From NCBI GenBank assembly GCA_905250125.1, contig CAJNOL010000791.1, forward strand, positions 38,181-102,180: a stretch of DNA of 64,000 bases. The letters are read 5' to 3'. Origin of the DNA: Rotaria sordida (Eukaryota; Rotifera; Eurotatoria; Philodinida; Philodinidae). The translations under genes and the position numbers were made by a program. The notes beneath the pieces were generated by a model. The model was not told the origin of the DNA. It ran no database searches and worked only from the letters and a program-made list of their open reading frames with translations. The stretch's first letter is position 1. Every line of letters begins with the position of its first letter. Of this stretch, positions 48,872-60,605 are shown in pieces.

Positions 48872-50752
48872 ATGGTATTATCTCGTAAAACTAAATCAAT
48901 TGAAAATCGACATGAATTAAATATTAAAAAACGTAAAACGACAATAACGAACAGTAATAATAAAAAAAAATCAAAACAACGTTTATTAATAACAAAATCA
49001 ATTCATATAAAACGAAACAAATTAACTAAAGTATTTTATTAAATTATAATAAATTCATTTAATAAAATAAAAATAATTTCTTTGTTTTTTTTATCTTCTT
49101 TTATCTAGCGTGTAGATTTAAACAATCCATCTATAAATACAATAACATTACGACGAAGTCGACGTTTAAATAATAAAAATAAACAATTAATTTCTCTTCC
49201 TTTTCCTCCTATTCGAAAAACTTATCCATTACGTTCACATTTACACCATACAAATAATTCTATATCATTAACAACTAATCATCATCATTCACATTCAATA
49301 AAACAAGAATATTTATTATCATCAATGGGTCTTCGTAATGGTAAAATAGTTAATTTACGTTCATTTATATCTGGTACAACAACATCATCATCATCATCAA
49401 CTCAAGATATAACAACATCATCATTACCATTACTTTCATTTAATCCTTTACCAATACATCATCCAACAACATTATCATATTCATCAACAAATACAAATAA
49501 TAATAATAATAATAACAATAATAATAATAATAATAATAATGATTTTAATTCATTATATTATTATTCAAATATAACAAATCATCCATCATTAGATCCAAGT
49601 AAATATTTTCCTATTAGACTTGATATTCTTCTTGATCGACCACCAGTTTCACGTGAAAAACAACTTGAATATGGATGGAATCATGAAGATCGTTCAATGA
49701 ATATTTTTGTTAAACATAATGATCCATGTACTTTTCATCGACATGTAAAGATACATATTTTCATTTTTGTTAGATTTTTTATTTTTATTTTTTTACTAGC
49801 CTGTGGCACAAAGTACTGATGCAGTTCGATGTAAAAAAGGATTTACAAGTGGTATCCATGTATGGGAAATTGAATGGTATGTCATATTACATATAGCGAA
49901 AAAAAAAACTCTATAATATAAAATAATCAAAATTAAAGATAATATTTCATTCGTATCATAAATGTTTTCTTTATAAGATTTACTATTTACTGAAAAAATT
50001 GTCAAGGTTAAATACTAACATTTGATTTATTTTGTTTTCTCTATCGTCTTCAATCACAATAGTATATCATTTTAGGAATACAAGACAACGTGGTACACAT
50101 GCAGTTGTAGGTGTAGGTACTTTAAGAGCTCCACTTCATTGTCCTGGTTATCAAGCATTAGTTGGTATGAATCAAGAATCATGGGGATGGGATTTAGGTC
50201 GAAATAAACTTTATCATAAAGGCATAAATAGTGTATATGCAGCAACACAATATCCATTAACAGCAGTAGGTTCATCGAATTTATTATCAACAATATCATC
50301 ATCATCATCATCTCCAATGACTGATCCAGCTGATGCAATAAATAATAATGGTATTGGATATTCAACAAAATCTGATGAATGTTTTATTGTACCAGATAAA
50401 TTTCTTGTTATTCTTGATATGGATAAAGGAACATTGTCATATATTGTTGATGGACAATATTTAGGTGTTGCATTTAGTAATCTTAAAGATAAAGGTGCAC
50501 TTTATCCAATGGTTTCATCAGTATGGGGTCATTGTGAAATAACAATGCGTTATATAAATGGATTAGAACGTAAGTTATAAAAAAGAATTTTTTTAATTAT
50601 AATATATATTTTCAATTATTATAGCTGAACCACTTCAATTAATGGATTCATGTCGTCGACTAATACGTAAACGATTAGAACGAACGAATTTACATTTAAT
50701 TAATGATTTACCATTACCTACATCTCTTCGAAATTATTTGTTTTATCAATAG
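48872..50752 (+). CDS. SPRY domain / SOCS box protein (SPSB family)
   Basis: SPSB proteins are substrate receptors of Elongin B/C-Cullin5 ubiquitin ligases. Exons 48872-49030, 49109-49744, 49800-49876, 50076-50569 and 50625-50752 splice in frame to 497 residues. The first ~250 residues are lineage-specific: Lys/Arg-rich, then Ser/Thr-rich with an asparagine run encoded by (AAT)n at ~49495-49545. The SPRY domain covers about [65 protein letters not shown] and [16 protein letters not shown]. The C-terminal SOCS box reads [20 protein letters not shown] with the Cul5-box LPLP, ending SLRNYLFYQ, close to SPSB1/4. It is longer than the usual ~270 residues because of the N-terminal extension. Target proteins cannot be told from sequence. 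Confidence 0.9.
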
Positions 50753-51360
50753 AAATAACAATAATTTTATTTTCCTTCATTTGCGCATCTCTTATTTTGT
50801 TTTTTTTTTTTTTTTCTCCATAATTATCATCTATATAAATATTATATATATATATATATATATTACTTAAACAGTGTCCTGTACCATACTAGATAGATGT
50901 CTTTTTTTTTATTTGCTGATTCTCTCTGTCTCTCTCAAAAGAAAATAAATAAAAAGATTTTTTTTTTCTCTTTTTGTGTAACAGCTTTTTTTTTCGGACG
51001 TTTTGCTTGTAAATTGTTGTGTGTATGTGTGTGCGTGGTCAATTTTCTTTCTTCTTTTCAACACTGTAAAATGTTTAATGGCATGTGTATATATAAAAAT
51101 GAATGTTAAGCACACAAATGATAATATTTTATTCTTGCATATTAGTTCATAAATTCAAATACATTTTACAATCAGCCATGGCAAGAATAAAAAATGAAAT
51201 AAAATGTTTTCTTTTTCTTTCGTTTTTTTTTGTTTTTGAAAGAAATTTCTTTTTTTTTTTTGTGTTTCTATTGGGGAATAGAAAACATCAGCTTTTTGTT
51301 AATGTTGATAATAATTTGACGAAAAAAAAAAACAAAAATCATCGACTTTTATTAATAAAA
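50753..51360. other. Short intergenic spacer between SPSB and PrimPol genes
   Basis: About 600 bp with poly-T runs and a (TA)n tract near 50846-50866. It probably contains the SPSB 3' end and PrimPol promoter, but no specific element can be supported. Confidence 0.4.
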
Positions 51361-54300
51361 ATGGCACAGGCAACAAGAACATTTTGGACACAAGCTGAAG
51401 CATTGGAATTCATTATGAAAAGACAAAAAAATAATAATTCAGTAAAATATCATTGTTTTTTTTTTGATTTATGGAAAGATAGTTTATGTTTTTTTTCTCT
51501 TTTTGTTAGGGAGAAATTCTTTATTTATTCAGTTTTGAATCACAACCAGAAGGAAAACGTCGATATCAAGTCGCTGATATTGATGTTTTTATTCATGAAT
51601 ATTAGTAAGAAAGTTTTTGTTTTTTTATATATATATATATTCGTTGAAGAAAAAAAGAAAATAATAATTTAGTCAATTACCAGCTAATCAACGTCATACA
51701 TATGAAATTATTATTGATAGTAAGCTGAATATAAATCGATGAATTAAGTATTTAATCTGTGAATTCTAGAAAAACCATCAAAACTTTATTTTGATCTTGA
51801 ATACGATATTAGTGCTAATCCAAAAATTAATGGACCTAGATTAACTACAAATTTTATCCAGGTATAATTGATCGATTCTTATTCACTATAAACTAAAAAT
51901 ATTAAGATTACATTGAATTCTAAATGTTTGTTTCCTCAATGTTTAATCAACTTCTAAGACTTAGCATTACTATTTTCCTGAATTTTAGTAATACTTTTAT
52001 TAAGTGCTTGGACGTTGAGATGAGAGATGTGTGTGTGAGATCAAGTTTCTTTTGATCTCGGTTCCTATCGAGAAAAGATCTATTCGACGACTAGCGCTGT
52101 TTTGGTTTATCTGTGTTTTGATTGATATGATCTATAAGATAATTCACTTAAAGCCATAGAATATTTAATTATAATCTTTAATTCCGGTTAGTACAACTGT
52201 TTGTTTTATTGTAGTTTCGGTCTCATACATCTCCTAGTTGAGATTCGTAAGAAGAGGCGATGTCATTCAAATAACAGTATTTCAATTCATCAACATTGAC
52301 AGATAAATTCATATCAAGTTCTTTTTCGTTTTTTTTCTCTTATAACAATAGCTCGTTTAAAATAACTTCAAGTTTTTGACTTATAAGCGTTTTTAAGTGC
52401 TTATGAAAGAAGATCCCTAACTGTCTAATCGCTTCTTTTTTGCATGAGATCTAGTGGGTTATAGGTAATCGATCGTGCGGATTTCTGAGACTCATTCTCT
52501 GAAAAATCAGTTTTTTGATCCATCCAGATTATTGAGTTGACCACAAAACACTATTTTTTTCCCGTTTGGAAACCACTGCTGAGGCCATCAGAAGCATAAT
52601 TCTTTCTTTTCACTTTTGGTTTTTACCAAAAAAGAAAGTGTCCTTCTTCTTTTTCTCGTTTTTTCAAAGTTACACGATTGAAAAGTACTTTTCATCAGTT
52701 ATAGATTTGAAATTTAAGCTATTTTAACCAATGTATGCTAGTCAGTAAAACAGTTTAGAATGACTTTAACGGTACAGTACATTGATGTTTATAAGAGCTT
52801 TACATGTGCTTAAGTGCATGCAAGCAGCTTAACAATAGCTTATAACGACAAAACTTTTTCACATAGGATTAGGATAATTAGCTCGAGAATCCGACACATA
52901 AAAACTTCGGCAGACACGGCACATATTGTTGATTACTTTGATATTGTTTGTCTTCAATGTTTTATTAGTCATAACTCTCTTTCTGCTTTCATTACCTACA
53001 TTTGATTGCAAATTCATATTCACTAATATATATGTCAAAGAGATTACAGGAATTTATCTTTGATCTAAGACCTATTAAAAAAAAATGTTTTGGCTAGTTG
53101 AAAATTTTTGATGTATAGCCAATAGAATTTGACATATAACTTTACTCCAGTTTGTTCTCAATTTTATGCGAAAACGAAGTGATGATTTGGATTATTCTAT
53201 TAAAGATGTTCTTATTCTGGATTCAACGTAAGTAAAAACAAAAAAAAATATATATATATTATTCGAAAATTTATATTTATAATTTTTGTATTTTTTATAG
53301 ATCAACAAAAAAATTTAGTCGTCATTTAATATTTCAAACAAAAGATCCATTTCTTGATAATATAGCCGTTGGTAAATTTGTTAATCTTATCTTAGAAGAT
53401 ATTCATGGTTGTTTAATAAATCATCAATGTCAAACTGTAATAAATTCTTTAACATCTCAAATACAATCAAATTTTGATTCATTAGTTTTTGCAAAAAATC
53501 TTCTTTCAAGTCTTGAATCTCATTTATTACGATTTGAACAATGTAATTGTATTGATGATTATACACAATTAAAATTTAAAGATATGATAGAATTTATTGT
53601 AAATAAAAGTGATGGTAGTGGTATAACATGGTTTTGTGATATGGGTTAGTGAATTTAAATTGATCTATGTAATCAAGTGTTCTTTTTTTTTCTATTATTA
53701 TTTGAATCTATTTTAGGTGTTTATACAAAAAATCGAGCATTTCGATTACTTCGTTCAAGTAAATTTGATAAACAAGAATGTTTTACTGTTGCACCAGAAA
53801 ATCAATGGAAACCAATTTTACGACGTGTACGTCCATCATCAACTGAACCGAATGAAACTGAACGACAAACATTTATGGCTTCACTTGTTTATTTTAATAA
53901 GTAATTAACGGATGACTTATAATAATACATAGTTACACTTTGCATTTCATATTTTCATCTTTAAATATATTTAAATATGTAACAAGATGTAGCGTGCAAA
54001 ACTCTACAATCTACAAAGTAAAGCTTATTTGATTATGTGTACCTTCTGTTTTCAAAGCATAAGCAAAATTCTGTGCAACCAATAATAAAAGATTAATTTG
54101 CTTTCTTTTTTTATCTCATCAATGGCAGACAATTCTATTTATTAATGAAAAATATTTCTCATTAGGATATATTTATGTTGTAAATTGACAAGAAGCAGAC
54201 GAACAAGGAGAGATATAAATCAAAAGGCTAAGTATCCAAAAAGAATTATGATATAGTTGCATGCATCTAAAAATAGTCTTACGTCTACTATGATAACTAA

Positions 54301-55214
54301 ATCTGATAAAACATTATCATATGAAAATAATATTGAAGTTGTTCTTCTATAAGCACAATCTGAAGATAAATAGCTTCTAGGCGACTGTACTTTATAGACA
54401 TTTATGGATGACTATCAAATAGTCCTGATCTCAATGTTTCGGATTATTACATGAGGAATGTTATGTGTGTACTAAAAAAATGATATTGTTTGCAGTATCG
54501 AAAATTGATCGCACAGAATACACTATTAAAATAAATTCTAGAACTTTTTACGCAGCATCTTGTCGTACATCCTATTTTTTTTCTAAATAAAATATATTTA
54601 GAGATTACACTATGAAATGCAAAATGTAATCATCTGTTATATTTAATTTATAAAAACTTTCTTTTGTTCTTTTTTTTGTATATTTATTTAGACCTATACG
54701 ACGTTTTATTCATGTTGACGATGAAAATTTAACTGCCATACAAACAATTAATTCACGTGTACAACGTTCAAATCAATCATCATATATCACAGAAGATGTA
54801 CGAAAAATGTCATTAGATTATCCTGAATTAATTAATTTTATGACAAATATAGCACGTGATAAAAAAGATAATGGTAGTGGTATTCGTATAAGTCGTTTAT
54901 ATAAAGTAAAAGAAATTCAAAATGATTTTCGATGGGTAATTCATTTTATGTATGTTGGAGATTATAAATATTGTGAAAATATAAAACGTCATCATAAACA
55001 GAATAATATTTAGTAAGAATTAGATTATGAAACAATAGAATAAAATTTATTTTTTTTATTTAGTTTTATAGTTGATATGCGTAAAGGAACATATCGACAA
55101 AAATGTCATGATCCAGATTGTAAAACATTTCAAGGCATTGAACAATCATTACCAAAACATGTTACTCCTTGGTTAATGATACTTGATGACGAATGGGAAA
55201 ATCAAACTTCATAA
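51361..55214 (+). CDS. PRIMPOL: PrimPol: DNA-directed primase-polymerase (CCDC111 family)
   Basis: PrimPol re-primes DNA synthesis past lesions in nucleus and mitochondria. Nine exons give 471 residues: 51361-51441, 51510-51604, 51673-51719, 51770-51861, 53127-53227, 53301-53644, 53717-53900, 54692-55012, 55064-55214. Visible: the catalytic carboxylates in LYFDLEYD, STKKFSRHLIFQ, GVYTKNRAFRLLRSSKF, and the zinc knuckle YCENIKRHHKQNNI followed by YRQKCHDPDC, which is split by the last intron. The family is about 560 residues in vertebrates; the missing part is the RPA-binding C-terminal tail. Exon 5 is the least certain boundary: an acceptor at 53126 keeps the frame, whereas a closer AG at 53151 does not. 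Intron 4 (1.27 kb) and intron 7 (0.8 kb) are large; the latter holds a transposon relic. A desiccation-tolerant animal would plausibly need such damage tolerance (inference). Confidence 0.9.
53905..54648 (+). mobile_element. Tc1/mariner relic within a PrimPol intron
   Basis: The inverted ends share ACTTTGCATTTCAT (left, ~53935) and ATGAAATGCAAAATGTA (right, ~54614), with AACGGATGA / TCATCTGTTA outward. Near 54417 a fragment reads SNSPDLNVSDYYMRNVMCVL, typical of the third-Asp region of Tc1/mariner transposases. The rest is decayed. Confidence 0.7.
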
Positions 55215-55856
55215 TCTGCGCAAGAAACATTATAAATTTAAGTTTTGTTTGTTATGTATAATTATATTGTATAATAAAAAGTATTTTTTTTTTGATGATT
55301 AAAAGACAAATAAACTCATATAATTGTTTGGTGACACGACAGTTGAGCTCCCGACACCTGAGCCCCCCATTAAACAAGAGATTAAAGAATATATAAAAAA
55401 GATTTTTTTTGAATAAATTCGGCGAGGTGAATCATGAAATGTTGTTGCACTATTCCTAATCTTTGATTTAAATTTCATTGGTCAGTATTTCTTCCGGGTT
55501 TAATGCATGAATACGACCTGTGACTTAAACGTATTTTGTACCATCAAAGCACACACGACCTGCATAATTATTTCTACAGCAACATCAGATAGTTTAAGGG
55601 TACACCACCCTTCCCCTCTTTCCGGGGTTTCTGGAGAACAACTCATCAGAAAAATTTGAAATTTTCAGCGCACATAGATCTTGATGAGTACAGCAAAAGC
55701 TGTCATAGACTCAAAATTTCCTGATGCTGTCTTCTATGAGATAATAGGGTCACAATGGCGGAAAATGGCCCTAGTTTTCGCCTCCATTTCTCCAAGATGA
55801 TATTTTCGATTGAGATGACAATTTTTTTGCAGGTTCTAGACACTGTTTGGGCTGGG

Positions 55857-56003
55857 CAAGGGAGAACAAACTGATTTCGATCGCTGAAATCAGTTTGAAA
55901 TCATTTGAAATCACCTGAAACCGCCTGAAATCACATGGAATCACATGAAATCATCTGAAATCATCTGAAATCAACAAATCATGAAATCAGTTTGTTCCCC
56001 TTG
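55857..56003. repeat. 10-bp tandem repeats between inverted ends
   Basis: About nine copies of TCTGAAATCA-like units are framed by CAAGGGAGAACAAACTGATT and its complement ending AATCAGTTTGTTCCCCTTG. It resembles a short non-autonomous transposon; no target duplication was seen. Confidence 0.6.
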
Positions 56004-57039
56004 TATATAGTTGAAAAGATTACTTCCTCGATACATGAAAATCTTTTATTTTGACCTCTGCTGAGAATTGTATGCTGTTGAAAGTTTATATAACTTTCTT
56101 GTTTCATAATACTTAGATACTTTGATGTGTCTCAAATACCGACAACGCTTTTTCTGCAGCAAAAATGAATAACCTCTCTTTCCCTGCTTTTTCAAAAGCT
56201 ATCCTCCAAAACAATTTTTCAAAAATCCTCCTGAATCTTACTTTTTCCAAAATGATTGTTCACAAGCCAGCCGTATCTTCATATGTATTTCTGTACTTGT
56301 TCTTGTACTTATTCTTTTCTAAAACAAATTTGAATGAGAAATGTTATCGACAAGATATATCAATCCAATCTAAACCAATTCCTTCAAAGTTCTTCTTCCT
56401 AATTTATGAGTAAACAGAAATAAGATATGAGGTGTAGTTTGAACATGATCTGAATCGTTGCTTGTTTAAACATTGGTCGATCAAACCTGTTTTCAACAAA
56501 GATCTTATTCAAAATGTGGTAAAAATTGCATGACAAGTCCTTGATAATTCGTTTAAAACTAAAGCAATTTCTAGATTATTCGAAAGCAAAATTCAAAACA
56601 AAAATGGCCATGCGTTTTAAAGATTGCAGTTGTTTAATAGACGTTTCTGTCCATATTACTTTTTTTCCACTTAATAGAATGCACAAACTCACTCCATTTT
56701 GAATAGATCATTATGTTTAAAATCTAGAGTATGTGATGATCAAAGTTCTTCATCTAATATAGATAAAATATTGTTTTTGAATCACTATTGGAGTTAGTGA
56801 TGAATAGCAGCTATTGCATTGTTCTGTTACAATGACAGATTTACTTCGAAATCATTCATAGAGATAAGAACTTCGGAAAAGATTGAGTTGATGCAAAAAC
56901 AATATTTTCTCTATATTAGATAAAGAGTTTTGGCCGTCACTTACTCTAGATTTAAATACAATGGATCTATTCAAATTGAGGTAAATTTGTGCATTATAGC
57001 AACTGGAAAAAAAGTAATATCGAAAGAAATATCTATTAA

Positions 57040-57272
57040 CCCATTGGCTGTCGCCGACGTATATATACGTCAGGAGCCTCATCTTCGCGCGAACTAAAGT
57101 AATCATCTATAATGTATGTTTTTCACATGCATTTGCGTAAAAATAAACGTTAGACATCGTGCACATCCAAAATCATCATTTTACTAATGCATGCTATAGA
57201 ACTCTTCTAGAAAAAATAAACAAATTTGCTGCAAAATCGTTTTTTCCTTCTCTTGTGTCGACAGCCAAAGGA
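57040..57272. mobile_element. piggyBac-type MITE, 233 bp
   Basis: Flanked by TTAA (57036-57039 and 57273-57276). Ends are CCCATTGGCTGTCG and, as complement, TCCTTTGGCTGTCG. It contains the perfect palindrome GACGTATATATACGTC at 57056-57071. No coding capacity. Confidence 0.8.
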
Positions 57273-58774
57273 TTAAACAACTACAATCTATGATGTGAAA
57301 AACTTGCTTTACAAAATACTGTTTCTCCGACCACTTTTTGAACTTAACCTCGTCAAATGATGAACAATAATTATAATAAGAAAAAAGATACCATTTTTGT
57401 AGAGAATTAAAAGACGAATCTTTTCATTAAAAAAATAATGTCAAAACCGACAGATATCGAAAGAGATATCCTCAAAATACCAAGAGGCCCATTTCTTCTG
57501 GGACACTCGATATTTTACTGAAATTCATCTTCTGGTTACCGTGTTTCAGTCATTCACTCTATCGAATCCGTCGTGGACAAGCACCAAAGAACCTTATTTG
57601 ACCAAATCAAAATGCATAACTATAGATTAGATACCTGCAAGTGTCAAGTTGCTTCTAGTAGTTTATTCGTTACCATTACTAGATTTCCCGTGGGTCCAAA
57701 GACTTTAGCTAGATTTCGGCGCATTCCGATGGGTTCTCGCGGTCCACAAAGATTGTCATCAGCATTAGAAAACGATCATAGTGCAAGAACAAACGTTTAT
57801 CTTTTTTCGGGATAAAAACTTTCGATTATATAGAATGATCATAATCTAGTTTCAATTTAAGATACATAATTAATAACATTTTAAATTTTATTGTTTAAAA
57901 GACTTTAAACAAAATACAATACAAAGAAACAAATTGATTATTGAAGAAGGAGAAGCGTGATCGATTCTTTTCTGCTATCGTAAAACATTACTTATTGATT
58001 ATATATATAGTGAATTTAAAGAAGTTTTTATATATAATAAATTCTTTGATTGTTCCTATTCTCTATCATCTAAGTGACATTAGAGTTTTGAACAATAACA
58101 ATAATATTCTTGTAAAAAATGTTAATTTGTTAGCTGAAATCACGTACGTAGATATATGATATTGGTGAAGAGAATGCTTTAGTCTGTTATTTACAACGCT
58201 TTCGAAATCCAGCGTACAGTTATGAAAATTAGTTCTATTCACTTGAAATTTTCGCCATTCTAAAAATTTCTTCCTTCCATCGTGGCAATTTCGTTCTGGA
58301 AGTCTTCCTTCATATATTGAGTGTTTCACGTTAAACGAACTGATAAGATCTTTAGTAATAGAATCACATCAAAAGAATATGGTTTTGCATATACTAAGGA
58401 TGATCTGATTTGCTCCTGTTAGTAAAATAGTTCTATAGTGAAGTGCAATATCAAATACATATATTATTAGAAAAATTGTTCTTCGCTTTTCGCAAAGTCC
58501 AATCGATAAGACAAGTTTTAAAAAATACCACATTGACACGAAGACTTGTTACAATACTCAGGTGTGTTACCTTATCAAGTTTTTGTTTTCTCTTAACCAA
58601 ATTGGTTTCATAAGTTGAATCATTCATTAAAATCGAAGACATCATCTGCAACTGAAACAGCAATGAATATAAGTGGATAAAGGAATGAGCTAATATATGT
58701 CCATTCTTTCTTTTCTTCTTATGTGATAAATCAAGGTCAATCATGTAGACAAAGATGAATCCGTTCTCTATCAT

Positions 58775-60605
58775 TAATCCAAGTACAGATGAAGAAATTT
58801 GTCAAGTAGAAGAAGGCACAAAAGTATCAATATACATATACACATGATTATTTTCGTTCTACGTGTAATTTTTATTGTTTTCAATATTGTAGGATGATCT
58901 TGATAAAACAATTGAAGCTGCTAAAAAAAGGTTTCCAATATGATTCACCATGGCGTAAGTTAGATCCTGCTGCACGTGCTCAATTAATTCATAAACTTGC
59001 TGATTTACTTCCACGTGTTGTGGATTATTTAGCAGTAAAAATGTTCACTCTGTTTGTTTGCATCTACATCATAAATGAATATTCAGAGATTAGAAACACT
59101 GAGCAGTGAAAAACTGCTACAAGAGAGTTATTGCGAGATTCTTGGAGCAGCTGTTTGTCTTGATTGTTGTAAGCCCCTCTGAAATTCTCTTTTTTTTGTT
59201 ATCGATGATATTCACATGTTACAGATGCTGGATGCGCTGATAAAATCACTGATGAAACACTTCCATCAGAATCAGGTATTTTTATTACCTGTATTAGACA
59301 AACCAGTTGGGATCTATGAACAAATCATTTTATGGTCAGTTCAAACATTCAATAAATGAAAATTCAAATTGTACTTTCTTCTTTCAGTGATTATTCAGTA
59401 CGATATCTTTTCTTACATATGCATCATACAAAAGTATTGTTGACATTATATTTTAGACTGTTATGTTGGCCTTGAAACTTGGATCAGCATTAGTTTGTGG
59501 TAACTCCATTACTTCTATTAATTTACGCTTTCTTATATATTGCAATAACAAATAGGCAATGTGGTTATTCTCAAACCAGCTGAACAAACACCACTTACTG
59601 CACTCTTTTGTGCTTCTGCTATCAAAGAAGTATTATTCAACATCGATCAACAATCGAAATTTATTCTAATACTAAATCAATAATCTACGCTGGTTTTCCA
59701 CCAGGTATTATTAACAATGTACCAGGTAATACACATCACCAGAATGAAAACAACTCTTATAACGATATACATATGTAAGTCATGGACCTAACTGTGGTCA
59801 TTCATGAAAGGATTAATAAAATAGCTTTTACAGATTCATTCTAGGCAAGATTAGTGCAAATGAAAAACAGAATAACAAAAGCACATGATATTTTGTTTTA
59901 GGCTGGGAAAAAGATTCAAGAAACTGCAGGAAAAACTAATCTAAAGCATGTTTCACTGGAACTTAGTTATTAAAATAATCTTTCTTACCTGCCTGCATTG
60001 TTGCCTTTTTCATCACATATAGGTAGTAAATCATCATTTATCATTTGTAAAGATACTGATCGTATGTATTAAATAATTCTATTACTTCCACTTTCATTAT
60101 GCTTCCTAATGACGAAAAAGGTTTATAAACGATTGAATTAATTTGTTTTGCATGTTTTGGTCGATGCTCCTGTTCGAACTGCTCATAGAGCACTTTTCAC
60201 TCATGCAGGTCAAGTATGTTTTGCTGCATCAAGAATATTTGTTCATTCCATACTTCACGATGCCTTTATGTCTAAAAGTGTCGAATTACCAAAGAAACGT
60301 ATTGTTGGTGATCCATTTGATCTTACAACTGAACAAGGACAATAATTATAGGAAAGCATTTCAAGCAAAGTACCATAATCTAAATTATGGAAAAAACATA
60401 CTGATTGAAGATTCAGAAAACAATTTGATAAGACAACAGATTAGCATTGATTTCTTTTGTGTATTCTACAAAACAGTCATACTCAATTAGAAATAATTCT
60501 TGAATATATTCAATCGGGTAAAAAAGTTGGTGATAAAGGTTATTTTATTCGATCTACTATTTTTACTAATGTAAAAGATGATATGAAAGTAGCTCGTGAA
60601 TAAGT
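58775..60605 (+). pseudogene. Aldehyde dehydrogenase (ALDH1-type) pseudogene
   Basis: Ordered fragments of an ALDH are spread over interrupted frames: NPSTDEEICQVEEGTK, DDLDKTIEAAKK, DSPWRKLDPAARAQLIHKLA, GNVVILKPAEQTPLTALFC, AGFPPGIINNVPG, KIQETAGKTNLKHVSLEL, then GQVCFAASRIFVHS (the catalytic-Cys region), VELPKKRIVGDPFDLTTEQG and KGYFIRSTIFTNVKDDMKVA. Some breaks look like old short introns, but there is a frame change at an A-run near 58930, a stop directly after VSLELS (where the substrate-pocket Glu-Leu-Gly-Gly stretch should be), and the frame ends in TAA shortly after AREx, losing the C-terminal quarter. ALDH1 enzymes oxidise aldehydes using NAD. This copy is judged non-functional; family assignment is firm. 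Confidence 0.85.

Larger units (their letters stand above)
55215..58769. other. Intergenic region with small repeats and a MITE
   Basis: No gene is recognised. It holds a motif near 55332 (GTGACACGACAGTTGAGCTC) also seen in altered form near 7697, a 10-bp repeat block with inverted ends (55857-56003), and a piggyBac-type MITE (57040-57272). An open frame at 57573-57815 has no recognisable character. Confidence 0.4.

Noticed and set aside
57573-57815. 80-codon frame, higher GC than its surroundings
   Set aside because: Briefly considered as a retroelement gag or gene relic, but no motif or neighbouring frame supports it.
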